In this document: piece by piece, positions 51,706 to 60,735 of the stretch
Position numbering within the stretch: the stretch's first letter is position 1
Layout of the letters: each line of letters begins with the position of its first letter
Assembly: GCF_900111745.1 (NCBI RefSeq)
Contig: NZ_FOIJ01000004.1
Coordinates: forward strand, 451,339 to 515,338
Source of the DNA: Stigmatella erecta
GTDB taxonomy: Bacteria; Myxococcota; Myxococcia; Myxococcales; Myxococcaceae
Length of the DNA stretch: 64,000 bases
Reading direction: 5' to 3'
Made by a program: the position numbers and the translations under genes
Notes under the pieces: generated by a model
What the model saw: only the letters and a program-made list of their open reading frames with translations
The model's database searches: none
What the model was told of the DNA's origin: nothing

Positions 51706-54700
51706 AGATCCTCGCCATCCGGGGACGCAACCTGACGAGCCTCGCGGGGGACTTCGCGCTGGCGCTGGATGAGCCGCCCCTGGACAAGCTGGGGCTGTTC
51801 GCCATCACCGGGGCCACCGGCGCGGGCAAGAGCACGCTGCTGGATGCGCTGTGTCTGGCGCTCTTCGATCGCACCCCGAGGCTCGGGGGCCGCGGGGGCG
51901 TGCCCGTGGGGCGCTCCGGGGAAGAGGAGGAGGACCGGCTGCTCTCCCACGACGTGCGCGGCGTGCTGCGGCGGGGGGCGGCCGAGGGCTTCGCCGAGGT
52001 GGACTTCCAGGGAACGGACGGCAAGCGCTACCGGGCCAAGTGGTCCGTGTGGCGGTCCCGGAACAAGGCCGAGGGACGGTTCCGTCCCCAGGAGGTGAGC
52101 CTGACGGAGGTGGCCTCCGGGCAGCTCTTTGGCCGCACCAAGTCGGAGGTGTTGCAGGCCATCGAGGAGAAGCTCGGGCTGTCGTTTGATCAGTTCCGCC
52201 GCTCCGCGCTGCTGGCGCAGGGCGAGTTCGCCGCCTTCCTGCGCGCGGATGCCAACGAGCGCGCGGAGCTGCTGGAGCGGATGACGGGCACGGAGATCTA
52301 CAGCCGGTTGTCCATCGCCGCGCACGAGCGCCACAAGGCGGAGCAGACCGGGCTGGATCGGATGTCCCAGGGGCTCGAGGCCATCGCCCGGATGCCGGAG
52401 GAGGAGCGCGCGGCGGCCGAGAGCGCGCTCGCGGTGGAGGAGGCGGCACGCGCCCAGCAAGAGGCAGTGCTGAAGGAGGCCTCGGCCGCGATGGAGTGGT
52501 ACCGGGAGCGGGCCCGGCTGCGGGCCTCCGAACAGGAGGCCTCGGAGGCCTGTGCAAGGGGGGAGCAGGAGGCGGTGGCGGCGGCGCCCCGGGAGGCCTT
52601 GCTCGCGCGGGTTCGCGCGGCGGAAGCCTTCCGGATGCCCGTGGCCTCGGTGCAGGCCGCCGAGCGTGCGGGGGCGGAGGCCTCCGCGCTCAAGGCGTCG
52701 CGGGCGGCAGAGGCCGCGAAGTTCCTCGCGGACGTGGATGCGCGGAAAGAGGCGCTGCGGCAGGCGGAGGCCGTCCGCGCGGCGGCGCAGGGGGACGAGG
52801 CTGCTCAGGCGCCGGCGTTGACCGAGGCGGCGCGGCTGGATGCGCAGCTGGTCATGGAGCGCCGGGAGGCCCAGGAGGCAGCTCAGCGCGCGGAGTCTTC
52901 CCGAGCGGATGAAGCGCGCCAGCGGCAGGTGCTGGCAGACCTCTCCCAGCAGGAGGAGGCGGCGCGCCGCGCGGCGGAAGAGGCCCGGACGTGGCTGGCC
53001 AGCCAGACGCGCCTGGAGGCCATCGCCAAGGAGTGGCCCCGCTGGGAGGCGGAGCTGGTCCGGTACGAGCGCGCCGCGGGGACCGAGAAGGAGTCCCGCC
53101 TGGTGGCCACGCGCAAGGGCACCGAGGTGAAGGGGCTGCGCGAGACCACGGACCAGCGGCGCCAGGAGTGGCAGTCCCATCAGGCGTCCCTGGAGAAGGC
53201 GCAGGCCACGGCCGCCCAGGCCGAGGCCGCGGTGGGCGAGGATGCCGGAGCGGCCCGGCGCGCCTGGAGGACATCCCTGGACGCGCGGCGGGAGACGCTG
53301 CGGAGCCTGAGCGTCGCCCAGGCGGGCGCGGCCATCGATGCCGTGGCGGAGCGGGAGGCCCTCACGGAGGGCGAGGCGGCACGGCGGGAGGCGGAAGCGG
53401 CGAAGACCGAGGCCCGCGAGGCGGCGGCCCGGCGGGTGGTGCTGGACGCCTCGTGGAACGAAGCGCGGCGGGCCCTGGCCCAGGCGCAGTCCGCCCAGAG
53501 CTTTTCCTCTCACCGGGCCTCGTTGAAGGACGGCGAGCCCTGCCCGCTGTGTGGGGCGAAGGACCATCCCTACGGCCGGGCGGAAGCGGCGCTGGATGGG
53601 CTCGTCGTGGAGGCCACCGCGCGGGCCGGTGCGCTGGAGGCGGAGCGGGCCCAAGCGGAGCGCGAGGAGGCGTCGGCGCTCGTGCGGGAGCAGGGCGCCC
53701 GGGCCCGGGAGGCTCAGGCGGAGAACCGGCGGAGCGCCACGGGGCTCCGGCTCGCGGGACACCGCGAGGCGTGGGCCGCGGCGCGGGCGCGGATGGAGGC
53801 TCCTTTTCCCCCCGAGGCTCCGGAGGACACGGCCTCCGCGGGGTGGTTGGAAGAGGCCTTGAAGGAGGTCCTCGCGCGGCTGGAAGCGGTGCGGGCCGAT
53901 GAGGAGGCCGCCGAGCAGCGGGCCCGCGCGGCGAAGGAGGCACGGGTCGCGCTGGAGTCCTGGCGCTCGAAGGTGGAGACGGCAGGGGAGGCGCTGCGGC
54001 GCGCGGAAGCGGAGTTCACCCGGGCCGAGCAGGCCCTTCAGCAAGCGGAGCGCGAGGCGGGGCAGGCCGCGGAGATCCGCCGGCAGGCCGTCGCGGACCT
54101 GGCGCCCGCGTTCAAGGAGGGCTGGGGCGAGTGGGAGAACCGGCTCGCGGCGGACCCCTCGGGCTTCCGCAAGCGTGGCTCGGATCAGGTGGCCACATGG
54201 CATGCGCGCCAGGAAGCCTTCAAGGCGGCCCAGGAGCGCGAGGCCGAGGGGCGCCAGGCCCGGGCCGCCGCCGAGGCCAAGGCGGAGGTCCTGCGGGGCG
54301 TCGCCGAGGGGCATGCCCTCGCCTCACAGCGCGCGGGCGAGGCGCTCCAGCGGACGCAGGCCGAGCGCGCGCAGCTCTTGAACGGCCGTCCCACGGAGGA
54401 GGTGCGCACGCGGCTGCGGGCGGCGGTGGACGCGGCCACGAAGGCGTTCGAGCAGGCCCGGGAACGGGCGGAGGCCGCGGGCCGCGAGGCGGCGGTGGCC
54501 ACGGTGCGTGCCGAGGAGGCCGCCAAGGCCCACCAGGCCGCCGCAGATGCACAGGCGCAAGCCCAGGCCTCGCTCAGCGCGCTGCTCCAAGGCCAGGGGT
54601 TGCTGCTGGAGGACGTGAAGGCATGGCTGGCGAAGGACGCGGCCTGGTGCGAGGCCGAGGCCCGCGCCCTGAAGGAACTCCACGCGGCGCACGAGAGAGC

Positions 54701-55487
54701 CCGGGCGGTGCTCGATGAGCGCCGCGGTTGGCTCGCACGGCACGAGGCCTCTACGTCCCCCACGCTGCCCGAGCCCGAGGTGGAGGCCGCCCTGGAGCGG
54801 ACCCGCGCGCAGGTGGAGACTCACCGCGCCAGCGCGGCGAAGTGGAAGGCCCGGTTGGAGCAGGACCGCGAGGCCCACGAGCGGCACGGCGCGCAGATGC
54901 TCGTGCTGGAGGAGCGGCGCCGCGCCGCCGGGGTGTGGAAGACGCTGCACGAGCTCATCGGCTCGTCGGACGGCAAGAAGTTCAAGGTGTTCGCCCAGAG
55001 CCTCACGCTGGACGCGCTGCTGCTTCACGCCAACGCGCACCTCCAGGACCTGGCCCGGCGCTACAAGCTGATGCGGGTGCCCGGGCACGACCTGGATCTT
55101 CAGGTGGTGGATCAGGACATGGGCGACGAGGTGCGGGCCCTGGCGAGCCTCTCCGGCGGCGAGTCCTTCCTCGTCTCGCTGGCGCTGGCGCTGGGGCTGG
55201 CGTCGCTCTCGTCGGAGACGGCCCAGGTGGAGACGCTCTTCATCGACGAGGGCTTTGGCACGTTGGATCCCGAGACGCTGGAGGTGGCGCTGGCCACGCT
55301 CGACGCGCTCCAGGCCACGGGCCGCCAGGTGGGCATCATCTCCCACGTGTCCGGGCTGGCCGAGCGCATCGGCGTGCAGGTGCGCGTGGTGAAGCAGGGC
55401 GGGGGGCGCAGCCGCCTCGTGGTGGAGGCGGAGCTGGGCATGGTGCCCGTCCTGCCTCAGGTGAAGCCGGGGCAGCGGGTGGCGTGA
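51702..55487 (+). CDS. sbcC: Exonuclease subunit SbcC (Rad50-like SMC ATPase)
   Basis: The 1261-aa SMC-type ATPase partners SbcD. It has an N-terminal Walker A (GATGAGKST, residues 37-45) and a Q-loop region LAQGEFAAFLRA. Two very long Ala/Glu/Arg-rich coiled-coil arms (about 200-600 and 640-1040) flank the zinc hook C614-P-L-C617. The C-terminal half carries the signature SLSGGESFLVSLALALGLA and the Walker B/D-loop LFIDEGFGTLDPETL. Length is slightly above that of E. coli SbcC owing to the coils. Coupled to sbcD. The convergent PilZ gene ends 13 bases beyond its stop. Confidence 0.96.
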   Translation: MKILAIRGRNLTSLAGDFALALDEPPLDKLGLFAITGATGAGKSTLLDALCLALFDRTPRLGGRGGVPVGRSGEEEEDRLLSHDVRGVLRRGAAEGFAEVDFQGTDGKRYRAKWSVWRSRNKAEGRFRPQEVSLTEVASGQLFGRTKSEVLQAIEEKLGLSFDQFRRSALLAQGEFAAFLRADANERAELLERMTGTEIYSRLSIAAHERHKAEQTGLDRMSQGLEAIARMPEEERAAAESALAVEEAARAQQEAVLKEASAAMEWYRERARLRASEQEASEACARGEQEAVAAAPREALLARVRAAEAFRMPVASVQAAERAGAEASALKASRAAEAAKFLADVDARKEALRQAEAVRAAAQGDEAAQAPALTEAARLDAQLVMERREAQEAAQRAESSRADEARQRQVLADLSQQEEAARRAAEEARTWLASQTRLEAIAKEWPRWEAELVRYERAAGTEKESRLVATRKGTEVKGLRETTDQRRQEWQSHQASLEKAQATAAQAEAAVGEDAGAARRAWRTSLDARRETLRSLSVAQAGAAIDAVAEREALTEGEAARREAEAAKTEAREAAARRVVLDASWNEARRALAQAQSAQSFSSHRASLKDGEPCPLCGAKDHPYGRAEAALDGLVVEATARAGALEAERAQAEREEASALVREQGARAREAQAENRRSATGLRLAGHREAWAAARARMEAPFPPEAPEDTASAGWLEEALKEVLARLEAVRADEEAAEQRARAAKEARVALESWRSKVETAGEALRRAEAEFTRAEQALQQAEREAGQAAEIRRQAVADLAPAFKEGWGEWENRLAADPSGFRKRGSDQVATWHARQEAFKAAQEREAEGRQARAAAEAKAEVLRGVAEGHALASQRAGEALQRTQAERAQLLNGRPTEEVRTRLRAAVDAATKAFEQARERAEAAGREAAVATVRAEEAAKAHQAAADAQAQAQASLSALLQGQGLLLEDVKAWLAKDAAWCEAEARALKELHAAHERARAVLDERRGWLARHEASTSPTLPEPEVEAALERTRAQVETHRASAAKWKARLEQDREAHERHGAQMLVLEERRRAAGVWKTLHELIGSSDGKKFKVFAQSLTLDALLLHANAHLQDLARRYKLMRVPGHDLDLQVVDQDMGDEVRALASLSGGESFLVSLALALGLASLSSETAQVETLFIDEGFGTLDPETLEVALATLDALQATGRQVGIISHVSGLAERIGVQVRVVKQGGGRSRLVVEAELGMVPVLPQVKPGQRVA

Positions 55488-55499
55488 GCCGGCGGGGCG

Positions 55500-56594
55500 C
55501 TAGACCGGCCCCGCGAGGCTCGCCAGGTAGTCGTCCAGCGTCGTCGCGAAGGTGGGATCGTCGTTGAGGAACGCGAGGCCCACCCCGCCCTTGTAGGGAT
55601 CATCCACCAGGTGGACCACGATGGCCTCGCCCTGGAGGCTCGAGCCGTTGGGCAGCCTCACGTCCACCTTGACGATGCTGTCGATGGGCGGCCGGTGAGC
55701 GGTGCGCACGAAGAGTCCGCCGTTGGAGATGTTCGTGGCGTGCTCCCGGACGAAGTCCAGCTCCGAGCGGAACTCCATCTCCAGCATGACCGGGAAGCGG
55801 TGGGCGCGGCGCAGCTCGGGGCCCGCGGGGGGCTCGGTGACCGGCGCCGGCAGGGTCTCCTCCGGCTGCACGGCCGCCATGGGCTCGTCCAGGGGCTCCT
55901 CGATGGGCTCCTCGATGGGCTCGTCGGCGGCCTCCTCGACGGCCTCGATGGGCTCGTCGGCGGCCTCCTCGACGGCCTCGATGGGCTCGTCGGCGGCCTC
56001 TTCGATGGGCTCGAGGGGCTCTTCTTCGAGCTCCTCGATGGGCTCGAGGGGCTCCTCCTCCACGTCCTCGCTGGGAACGAGCGGCTCGTCCACCGCTTCT
56101 CCCAGCGGTTCATCGGCGGCCTGGGCGGCCTGGGCCGGGGCCCGCTGGGCGGAAGGCGGGATGACCACCTGCACGGGGCGCCGGCCGCGGGCGATGATGG
56201 CCTCCAGGTGCTCCTGGAGGGTGCGCGCCGCGGTGAAGTAGTCGGGCGCGGTGATGACGTTGCCGGAGAAGGCGGCGGCCCGGAACGCGTCGCGTTCGGC
56301 CTTGGGCAGGCGCCACAGCTCCACGAGGGTTCCCTTGCTCGCCTTGATCTCCCACGAGAACCGGTCCATCTCGAGCCGGGGGAAGGTGGTCATCTCCAGC
56401 TTGAGTTCGAGGTGGGCTTCGTTCTCACGCAACGCCACGGTGATGGCGACGGGCTGCGTCGAGGGCAACAGCTCCTCGATGGCTTCCACGATCCCGGCCA
56501 CATGGCCGGGGATGGCGGAAGCGTTCCACAACGCTGCGAGACTGAAGGTTGGCACGCTGTGGGAACATACCCGAGGCGGTTGCGTCCTCCACAT
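55500..56594 (-). CDS. PilZ-domain protein with acidic repeat linker
   Basis: The 364-aa protein has three parts. An N-terminal domain of about 140 residues (SLAALWNASAIPGHVAGIVE, VELWRLPKAERDAF) is not recognised. A long Glu/Pro-rich linker (about 155-255) contains 11-residue repeats EEAADEPIEAV. The C-terminal PilZ domain (about 265-360) has RRAHRFPV, giving the RxxxR c-di-GMP motif, and NISNGGLFVRT, giving the (D/N)xSxxG motif. It probably binds c-di-GMP and affects motility or development. The start is uncertain: ATG 56594 is used, while TTG 56603 and GTG 56555 are alternatives, none with a clear ribosome binding site. Confidence 0.85.
   Translation of the reverse strand: MWRTQPPRVCSHSVPTFSLAALWNASAIPGHVAGIVEAIEELLPSTQPVAITVALRENEAHLELKLEMTTFPRLEMDRFSWEIKASKGTLVELWRLPKAERDAFRAAAFSGNVITAPDYFTAARTLQEHLEAIIARGRRPVQVVIPPSAQRAPAQAAQAADEPLGEAVDEPLVPSEDVEEEPLEPIEELEEEPLEPIEEAADEPIEAVEEAADEPIEAVEEAADEPIEEPIEEPLDEPMAAVQPEETLPAPVTEPPAGPELRRAHRFPVMLEMEFRSELDFVREHATNISNGGLFVRTAHRPPIDSIVKVDVRLPNGSSLQGEAIVVHLVDDPYKGGVGLAFLNDDPTFATTLDDYLASLAGPV
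55919..56020. repeat. 33-bp coding tandem repeat in the PilZ linker
   Basis: About two and a half near-identical 33-base units encode EEAADEPIEAV repeats on the minus strand. They are embedded in a longer low-complexity Glu/Pro region (55880-56075). Confidence 0.85.
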
Positions 56595-56690
56595 CTCAGG
56601 CAAGAAAGTTGTTTTTCACCCGTCAGGGAGTGAGCGTCCCTCCCTCCCTCGGGCGGCTGTAGCACGTTGTGCCAGCGCCCTCCGGCGGCC

Positions 56691-58448
56691 CTACTTCACA
56701 GGGCGCACGCCGGGCGGGGGCGTGGCGGTGCGGAACACCGGGTAGAGGTTGAAGCGGGCGTCGAAGGAGGGGTGACGCCCGGCGAAGAACTGGATCCGGG
56801 CCTGCGGATCCGCCGCGAAGGCGGGCTCCTTCAAGCGCTGCTCCCAGGCGGCCTTCACGGTGGCGTCCTTCGCGAGCAGCTCCTGGGCGTAGGGCTCCAG
56901 CACGTACTCCTCGATGTATTCCTTTTGCTCGAAGTGAGCGTTGAAGAAGCCCCAGGTGAGCAGCGAGTCCGGGGCGAGCGGCTCCAGCAGGTGGGCCAGC
57001 ACCTCCACGCCGCGCTGAGCCACCGGCACATAGAGCGTGCCGGCAGGCAGGGGCTGGGTGCCCGGCTTCCACTCGCCCTGGACGTTGAGGACCGCGCGGC
57101 CCTCGAAGGTCTGCGGCCGGCGCTGAATGTCGGTGGCGCGGAACACCTCCACTTCGGCGGAGGGCACCGCGCGCTCCAGGCGCTGGAAGCGCAGGCCGTG
57201 GGCCCGGAGCTTCACGGACACCCACGCCGCGTGCGCCGCGGGGATCAGATACCCACCGGCGGGCAGGGCGGCGGTGAGGCCCGGGCGCACCTCGTCGAAG
57301 TAGGGGATCGTCCAGACCTGGGGCTTCGTGGGGTCGTACTGCACCACCGGCATCTGGAACAGCGGTGAGGTCTCCCGGGTGTAGGCATAGCCGGGGAACT
57401 CGATGGGGTGGTTCTGCCCGGTGGTTTTCCAGGTGAGCACCACCTCCTTCACCTGGCCGGCCTCGGCCTCGGAGGAGGCCGCCTGGATGGCGGCGCGCAG
57501 GGCGGTCCCGTCCCGGGCCACCAGCCGCAGCATGGCCTCCAGCACGTCGCGCGTCGTCTTCACGCGGTGCGCGTAGGGCTTCCACGAGTGGGTCTCCACT
57601 AGCACGCCGAAGCGGCGCTGGGCGGCCCAGTAGTTCTGGCTGAAGCGCGGCGAGGAGATGCCGTAGCTGAAGCCGGACATCGGGTCATCGGATTCGTTGA
57701 AGGAGGGGTAGAAGGGCAGCGGCAGGTGGCCCTGGTCCTTCAGCACCGAGAGGAACTCGGAGATCATCTTCTGGCCGGCCGGGCGCATCGCGGCGGCGTG
57801 GCCCTTCTGGGGCTCCAGGCTGAGCGAGACGTCGGGCTGGAACTGGGCGCCATCGGTGACGTGGAGGTCCGCGTAGAGCACCGGATCCCACGTCTGGAGG
57901 AAGGTGAGCAGGGCGGTCATCTCCGGCGCGTCCGTCTTCACGTAGTCCCGGTTGAGGTTGAGGTTCTGCGCGGTGACGCGCCAGCCCATCTCCTCGGGGC
58001 CCACCTGGTTGGGGCGCTGGTTGGGGCCGAAGCGCTCGTGGCCATCCACGTTGAAGACGGGGACGAAGACGGCCGTCACCTGCTGGAGCACTCCCGGCAG
58101 GGCCTTGCCCGCGAGCACGTCGCGCAGCAGCCAGAAGCCCGCGTCCTTGCCGTCGATTTCGCCGGCGTGGATGCCGCCCTGGAAGAAGAAGACGGGCCGG
58201 CGCTTCTTCGCGGCGGCCGCGGGGGTGAGGGTGCCGTCCGCGCTGGCCACGAGCGCCAGCAGGGGCCTGCCCTCCGGGGTGGTGCCGAAGGTCTCGCAGC
58301 GCACCTTGCCGGGGAAGGCCTTGGGGAAGGCGCGGCAGAGGCTCTCCACTTCGTCGTAGCGGCCGGTGCGGGTCCACTGGCTGCGCTCGGCGGCGGTGGT
58401 GAGCGGGGCCTGGGAGAGCGCGGTGGCAAGGAGCAGGGGCAGGAGCAT
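56691..58448 (-). CDS. Secreted M14-family metallopeptidase
   Basis: The 585-aa protein has a signal peptide (MLLPLLLATALSQA) and a carboxypeptidase-like zinc domain (about 25-330). The domain contains GGIHAGEIDGKDAG with the HxxE ligand pair, NLNLNRDYVK for substrate binding, ADLHVTDGAQF with the third His ligand, and VLVETHSWKPY as the probable region of the catalytic Glu. The C-terminal 250 residues are an unassigned beta-rich part. It belongs to the branch of large bacterial M14 enzymes that often act on peptidoglycan or peptide tails; the substrate is unknown. It is distinct from the M14 enzyme at 35264. The MBL hydrolase gene lies 34 bases upstream on the same strand, suggesting an operon. 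Confidence 0.88.
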   Translation of the reverse strand: MLLPLLLATALSQAPLTTAAERSQWTRTGRYDEVESLCRAFPKAFPGKVRCETFGTTPEGRPLLALVASADGTLTPAAAAKKRRPVFFFQGGIHAGEIDGKDAGFWLLRDVLAGKALPGVLQQVTAVFVPVFNVDGHERFGPNQRPNQVGPEEMGWRVTAQNLNLNRDYVKTDAPEMTALLTFLQTWDPVLYADLHVTDGAQFQPDVSLSLEPQKGHAAAMRPAGQKMISEFLSVLKDQGHLPLPFYPSFNESDDPMSGFSYGISSPRFSQNYWAAQRRFGVLVETHSWKPYAHRVKTTRDVLEAMLRLVARDGTALRAAIQAASSEAEAGQVKEVVLTWKTTGQNHPIEFPGYAYTRETSPLFQMPVVQYDPTKPQVWTIPYFDEVRPGLTAALPAGGYLIPAAHAAWVSVKLRAHGLRFQRLERAVPSAEVEVFRATDIQRRPQTFEGRAVLNVQGEWKPGTQPLPAGTLYVPVAQRGVEVLAHLLEPLAPDSLLTWGFFNAHFEQKEYIEEYVLEPYAQELLAKDATVKAAWEQRLKEPAFAADPQARIQFFAGRHPSFDARFNLYPVFRTATPPPGVRPVK

Positions 58449-58482
58449 GGGAGTGCTCCCAAACCACAGCCTCCGGCCCGGC

Positions 58483-59418
58483 TCAACCGTGACGAACGGT
58501 GAGGCTCTCGCCCACGGCGAGCACGTGGAGCTTCTCGCGCGGCCACTGGCGGCGCGTCCACTCCGTGTCCAGGCGCTGGGGGGGCTCGTCGAGCGGCTCG
58601 TCCGTCAGCTTGAAGGTGCCCCAGTGCATGGCGAGGAAGCGCGCGGCGCCCAGGTCCTCGAAGGCCTGCACCGCCTCCTCGGGGTTCATGTGCTGCTTGC
58701 TCATGAACCACGCCGGGTCATACGCGCCAATGGGCAGCATGGCCGCGTCGATGCCCGGGTAGCGGCGGCCAATCTCCCGGAAGCCCTCGAAGTAGGCGGT
58801 GTCGCCCGAGTGGTAGAGCCGGGCGCTGGAGCCCTCGATGACGAAGCCGCCCCAGAGCATGCGGTTGGCATCCGCCAGAGACCGGCGGCTCCAGTGCTGC
58901 GAGGGGACATAGTGGACGGTGACGGGGCCCACCCGCGTCGAGCCCCACCAGTCCAGCTCCGTGCACGGCAGCCGCGCGCCCTGGAAGATGGGCGCATGGC
59001 CCAGCCCGGTGACGATGGGGGCCCCCACCTGCCGGAGCGAGGGCAGGTCCAGGTGATCATAGTGGTTGTGGGAGACGAGGCTGGCGGCGATGGGCGGCAG
59101 CTTCCCGGGGGGCACCCCCGGGGGCACGTTGCGGTGGACGATGTGGTGGAGGCTCTCGCTGAACACCGGATCCACGAGCAGGGAGACCCCGTCGAGCTGC
59201 ACCAGCCAGCTCGCGTGGCCGAGCCACGTCAGCCGGGCGCCCTCGCCCGGGGCCGGGGGGGTGGCCAGCGCGGCGAGGTCCGGCTCGACGCGGGGCACGG
59301 CGGTCCGGTCCGGAGACTTGCGCCGCCGGCCCGCGAGCTTGTCCGCCACGGCCCACTTGAAGATGGTGCCAAAGCCGTGCGGCTCACTGCCATCGAGGTT
59401 CTTGAAACGCGTCGCCAT
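58483..59418 (-). CDS. MBL-fold hydrolase, NAPE-PLD/UlaG-like
   Basis: The 311-aa metallo-beta-lactamase-fold protein has LTWLGHASWLVQLDG, LLVDPVFSE, the zinc motif SHNHYDHLDLPSL (HxHxDH), and VHYVPSQHWSRRSL. GSSARLYHSGDTAYFEGFREIG then follows (58776-58841), and MHWGTFKLTDEPLDEPP at the end. This order is that of N-acylphosphatidylethanolamine phospholipase D-like proteins. A phospholipid or cyclic-phosphodiester substrate is plausible but unproven. GGAGAG precedes the ATG at 59418. Probably co-transcribed with the M14 gene downstream. Confidence 0.88.
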   Translation of the reverse strand: MATRFKNLDGSEPHGFGTIFKWAVADKLAGRRRKSPDRTAVPRVEPDLAALATPPAPGEGARLTWLGHASWLVQLDGVSLLVDPVFSESLHHIVHRNVPPGVPPGKLPPIAASLVSHNHYDHLDLPSLRQVGAPIVTGLGHAPIFQGARLPCTELDWWGSTRVGPVTVHYVPSQHWSRRSLADANRMLWGGFVIEGSSARLYHSGDTAYFEGFREIGRRYPGIDAAMLPIGAYDPAWFMSKQHMNPEEAVQAFEDLGAARFLAMHWGTFKLTDEPLDEPPQRLDTEWTRRQWPREKLHVLAVGESLTVRHG

Positions 59419-59600
59419 GGGGCTCTCCGGTTCCCCCCTTATATCGATAGAAGGGCGCTGGACCCGGTATGAGGGGGTGGGCTGATCAGGGGGGCTGTGG
59501 GGGCATGTATCTTGAGAAAAACCCAGAGGGCCGGCAACTCGGGGAGGGGAAACGCGACAACCAGGACAGCTTCTCGGTTCTCAATACTTGAGGGTTCTTC

Positions 59601-60506
59601 ATGACCGCCGTCAGCGCCGCCCGTTCCGCCACCCCCGCCCGCGTCTCCACCACCGCGGCCAGCGCTCCCGTGTTGCGCCAGGGCGCCACCGGGAGCTCGG
59701 TGGTTCAGCTGCAGAACCTGCTGCGCAACCACGGCCACAACGTCACGGCGGACGGCGCGTTCGGCCCGAAGACGGCGGCGGCGGTGAAGTCCTTCCAGCA
59801 GTCGCGGGGCCTGGCGGCCGACGGCGTCGTCGGCCCGAAGACGTGGGCGGCGCTGCGCAGCGCGCCCCCTTCCGCGCAGGGCGCGCTGAAGCTGGGCTCC
59901 AAGGGGCCCGAGGTCTCGCAGATTCAGCAGCAGCTGCGCAACCACGGCTACAACGTGGCGGTGGACGGGGACTTCGGCGCGAAGACGCAGGCGGCGGTGA
60001 AGTCCTTCCAGCAGTCGCGCGGGCTGGTGGCTGACGGCATCGTCGGGCCGAAGACGCGGCAGGCGCTGGCGGGCGGGGTGTCGCAGCCGGGCACGCCCGC
60101 GGGCGGCAAGCAGGTGACGGCCTACCACAATGGCAAGCCCTCCACGATTACCGTGGTGCCGGTGGGCAACGGGCAGTACATGCGCGCCGACGCGGCCCGG
60201 AACTTCAAGGCCATGCAGGCCGCGGCGGCCAAGGCGGGCGTCAACCTGACGGCCACCAGCGGCTTCCGCTCGATGGAGCAGCAGCGGGTGCTCTACCAGA
60301 AGTACCTCAACGGCACGGGCAACCTCGCCGCGAAGCCCGGCTACTCGAACCACCAGGGCGGCATCTCCATGGACATTGGTGGCATCAACGGCTACGGCAC
60401 CAATGCCTACAAGTGGATGCAGAACAACGCGGCCAAGTACGGCTTCGCCAACGACGTGAAGGGCGAGCACTGGCACTGGACCTACAAGGGCGGTGGCGTG
60501 GGCTAA
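59601..60506 (+). CDS. PG-binding M15 (VanY-type) peptidase
   Basis: The 301-aa protein carries two peptidoglycan-binding repeats (about 30-85 and 95-150, each with VxxLQ/IQQxLRNHG, VDGxFGxKTxAAVKSFQQSRGL and ADGxVGPKT). A D,D-carboxypeptidase domain of the VanY/M15 type follows (about 165-300). Its zinc site is SNHQGGISMD (HxxGxxxD) and GEHWHW, with SGFRSMEQQ before it. It should cleave cell-wall peptides. No signal peptide is obvious: the N-terminus is Ala/Ser/Thr-rich and soluble, so export may be unconventional or substrate access may follow lysis. GAGGG lies 8 bases before the ATG. A terminator follows. Confidence 0.92.
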   Translation: MTAVSAARSATPARVSTTAASAPVLRQGATGSSVVQLQNLLRNHGHNVTADGAFGPKTAAAVKSFQQSRGLAADGVVGPKTWAALRSAPPSAQGALKLGSKGPEVSQIQQQLRNHGYNVAVDGDFGAKTQAAVKSFQQSRGLVADGIVGPKTRQALAGGVSQPGTPAGGKQVTAYHNGKPSTITVVPVGNGQYMRADAARNFKAMQAAAAKAGVNLTATSGFRSMEQQRVLYQKYLNGTGNLAAKPGYSNHQGGISMDIGGINGYGTNAYKWMQNNAAKYGFANDVKGEHWHWTYKGGGVG

Positions 60507-60535
60507 CCCCCCGCCAAACCTCCGTGGTTGGCGCC

Positions 60536-60592
60536 GAGCCACTGGGTTCGCGGCCTTTGGGGCCGCCAGCCCGGTGGCTCGTGCCGTTTTGT
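60536..60592 (+). terminator. Intrinsic terminator after the M15 peptidase gene
   Basis: GAGCCACTGGG (60536-60546) pairs with CCCGGTGGCTC (60570-60580) with one mismatch. An inner GCGGCC/GGCCGC stem closes the loop, and TTTT follows at 60587-60590. A second small palindrome, GCTGAAAAATCAGC, lies at 60593-60606. Confidence 0.75.
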
Positions 60593-60644
60593 GCTGAAAA
60601 ATCAGCCCTTTGCATTGAACGCTGGCGATTCTCGACAGGTGGGG

Positions 60645-60684
60645 TAGTCACGGCCCCGCAACGCGAGGGTCACGTGCGTGTCAC
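60645..60684 (+). promoter_or_regulatory. Pho-box-like direct repeats upstream of the phosphate transporter
   Basis: GGGTCAC (60667-60673) and GTGTCAC (60678-60684) are 7-base direct repeats with a 4-base spacer, the architecture of PhoB/PhoP sites. A third TAGTCAC at 60645-60651 is in phase (22 bases upstream). They end 51 bases before the DUF47 start. The match to the enterobacterial consensus is partial. Confidence 0.4.
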
Positions 60685-60735
60685 AACCTCGCGCCGTACT
60701 TCCGTACCCGCGCAGGCGGGTGCCCAGGAGACACG

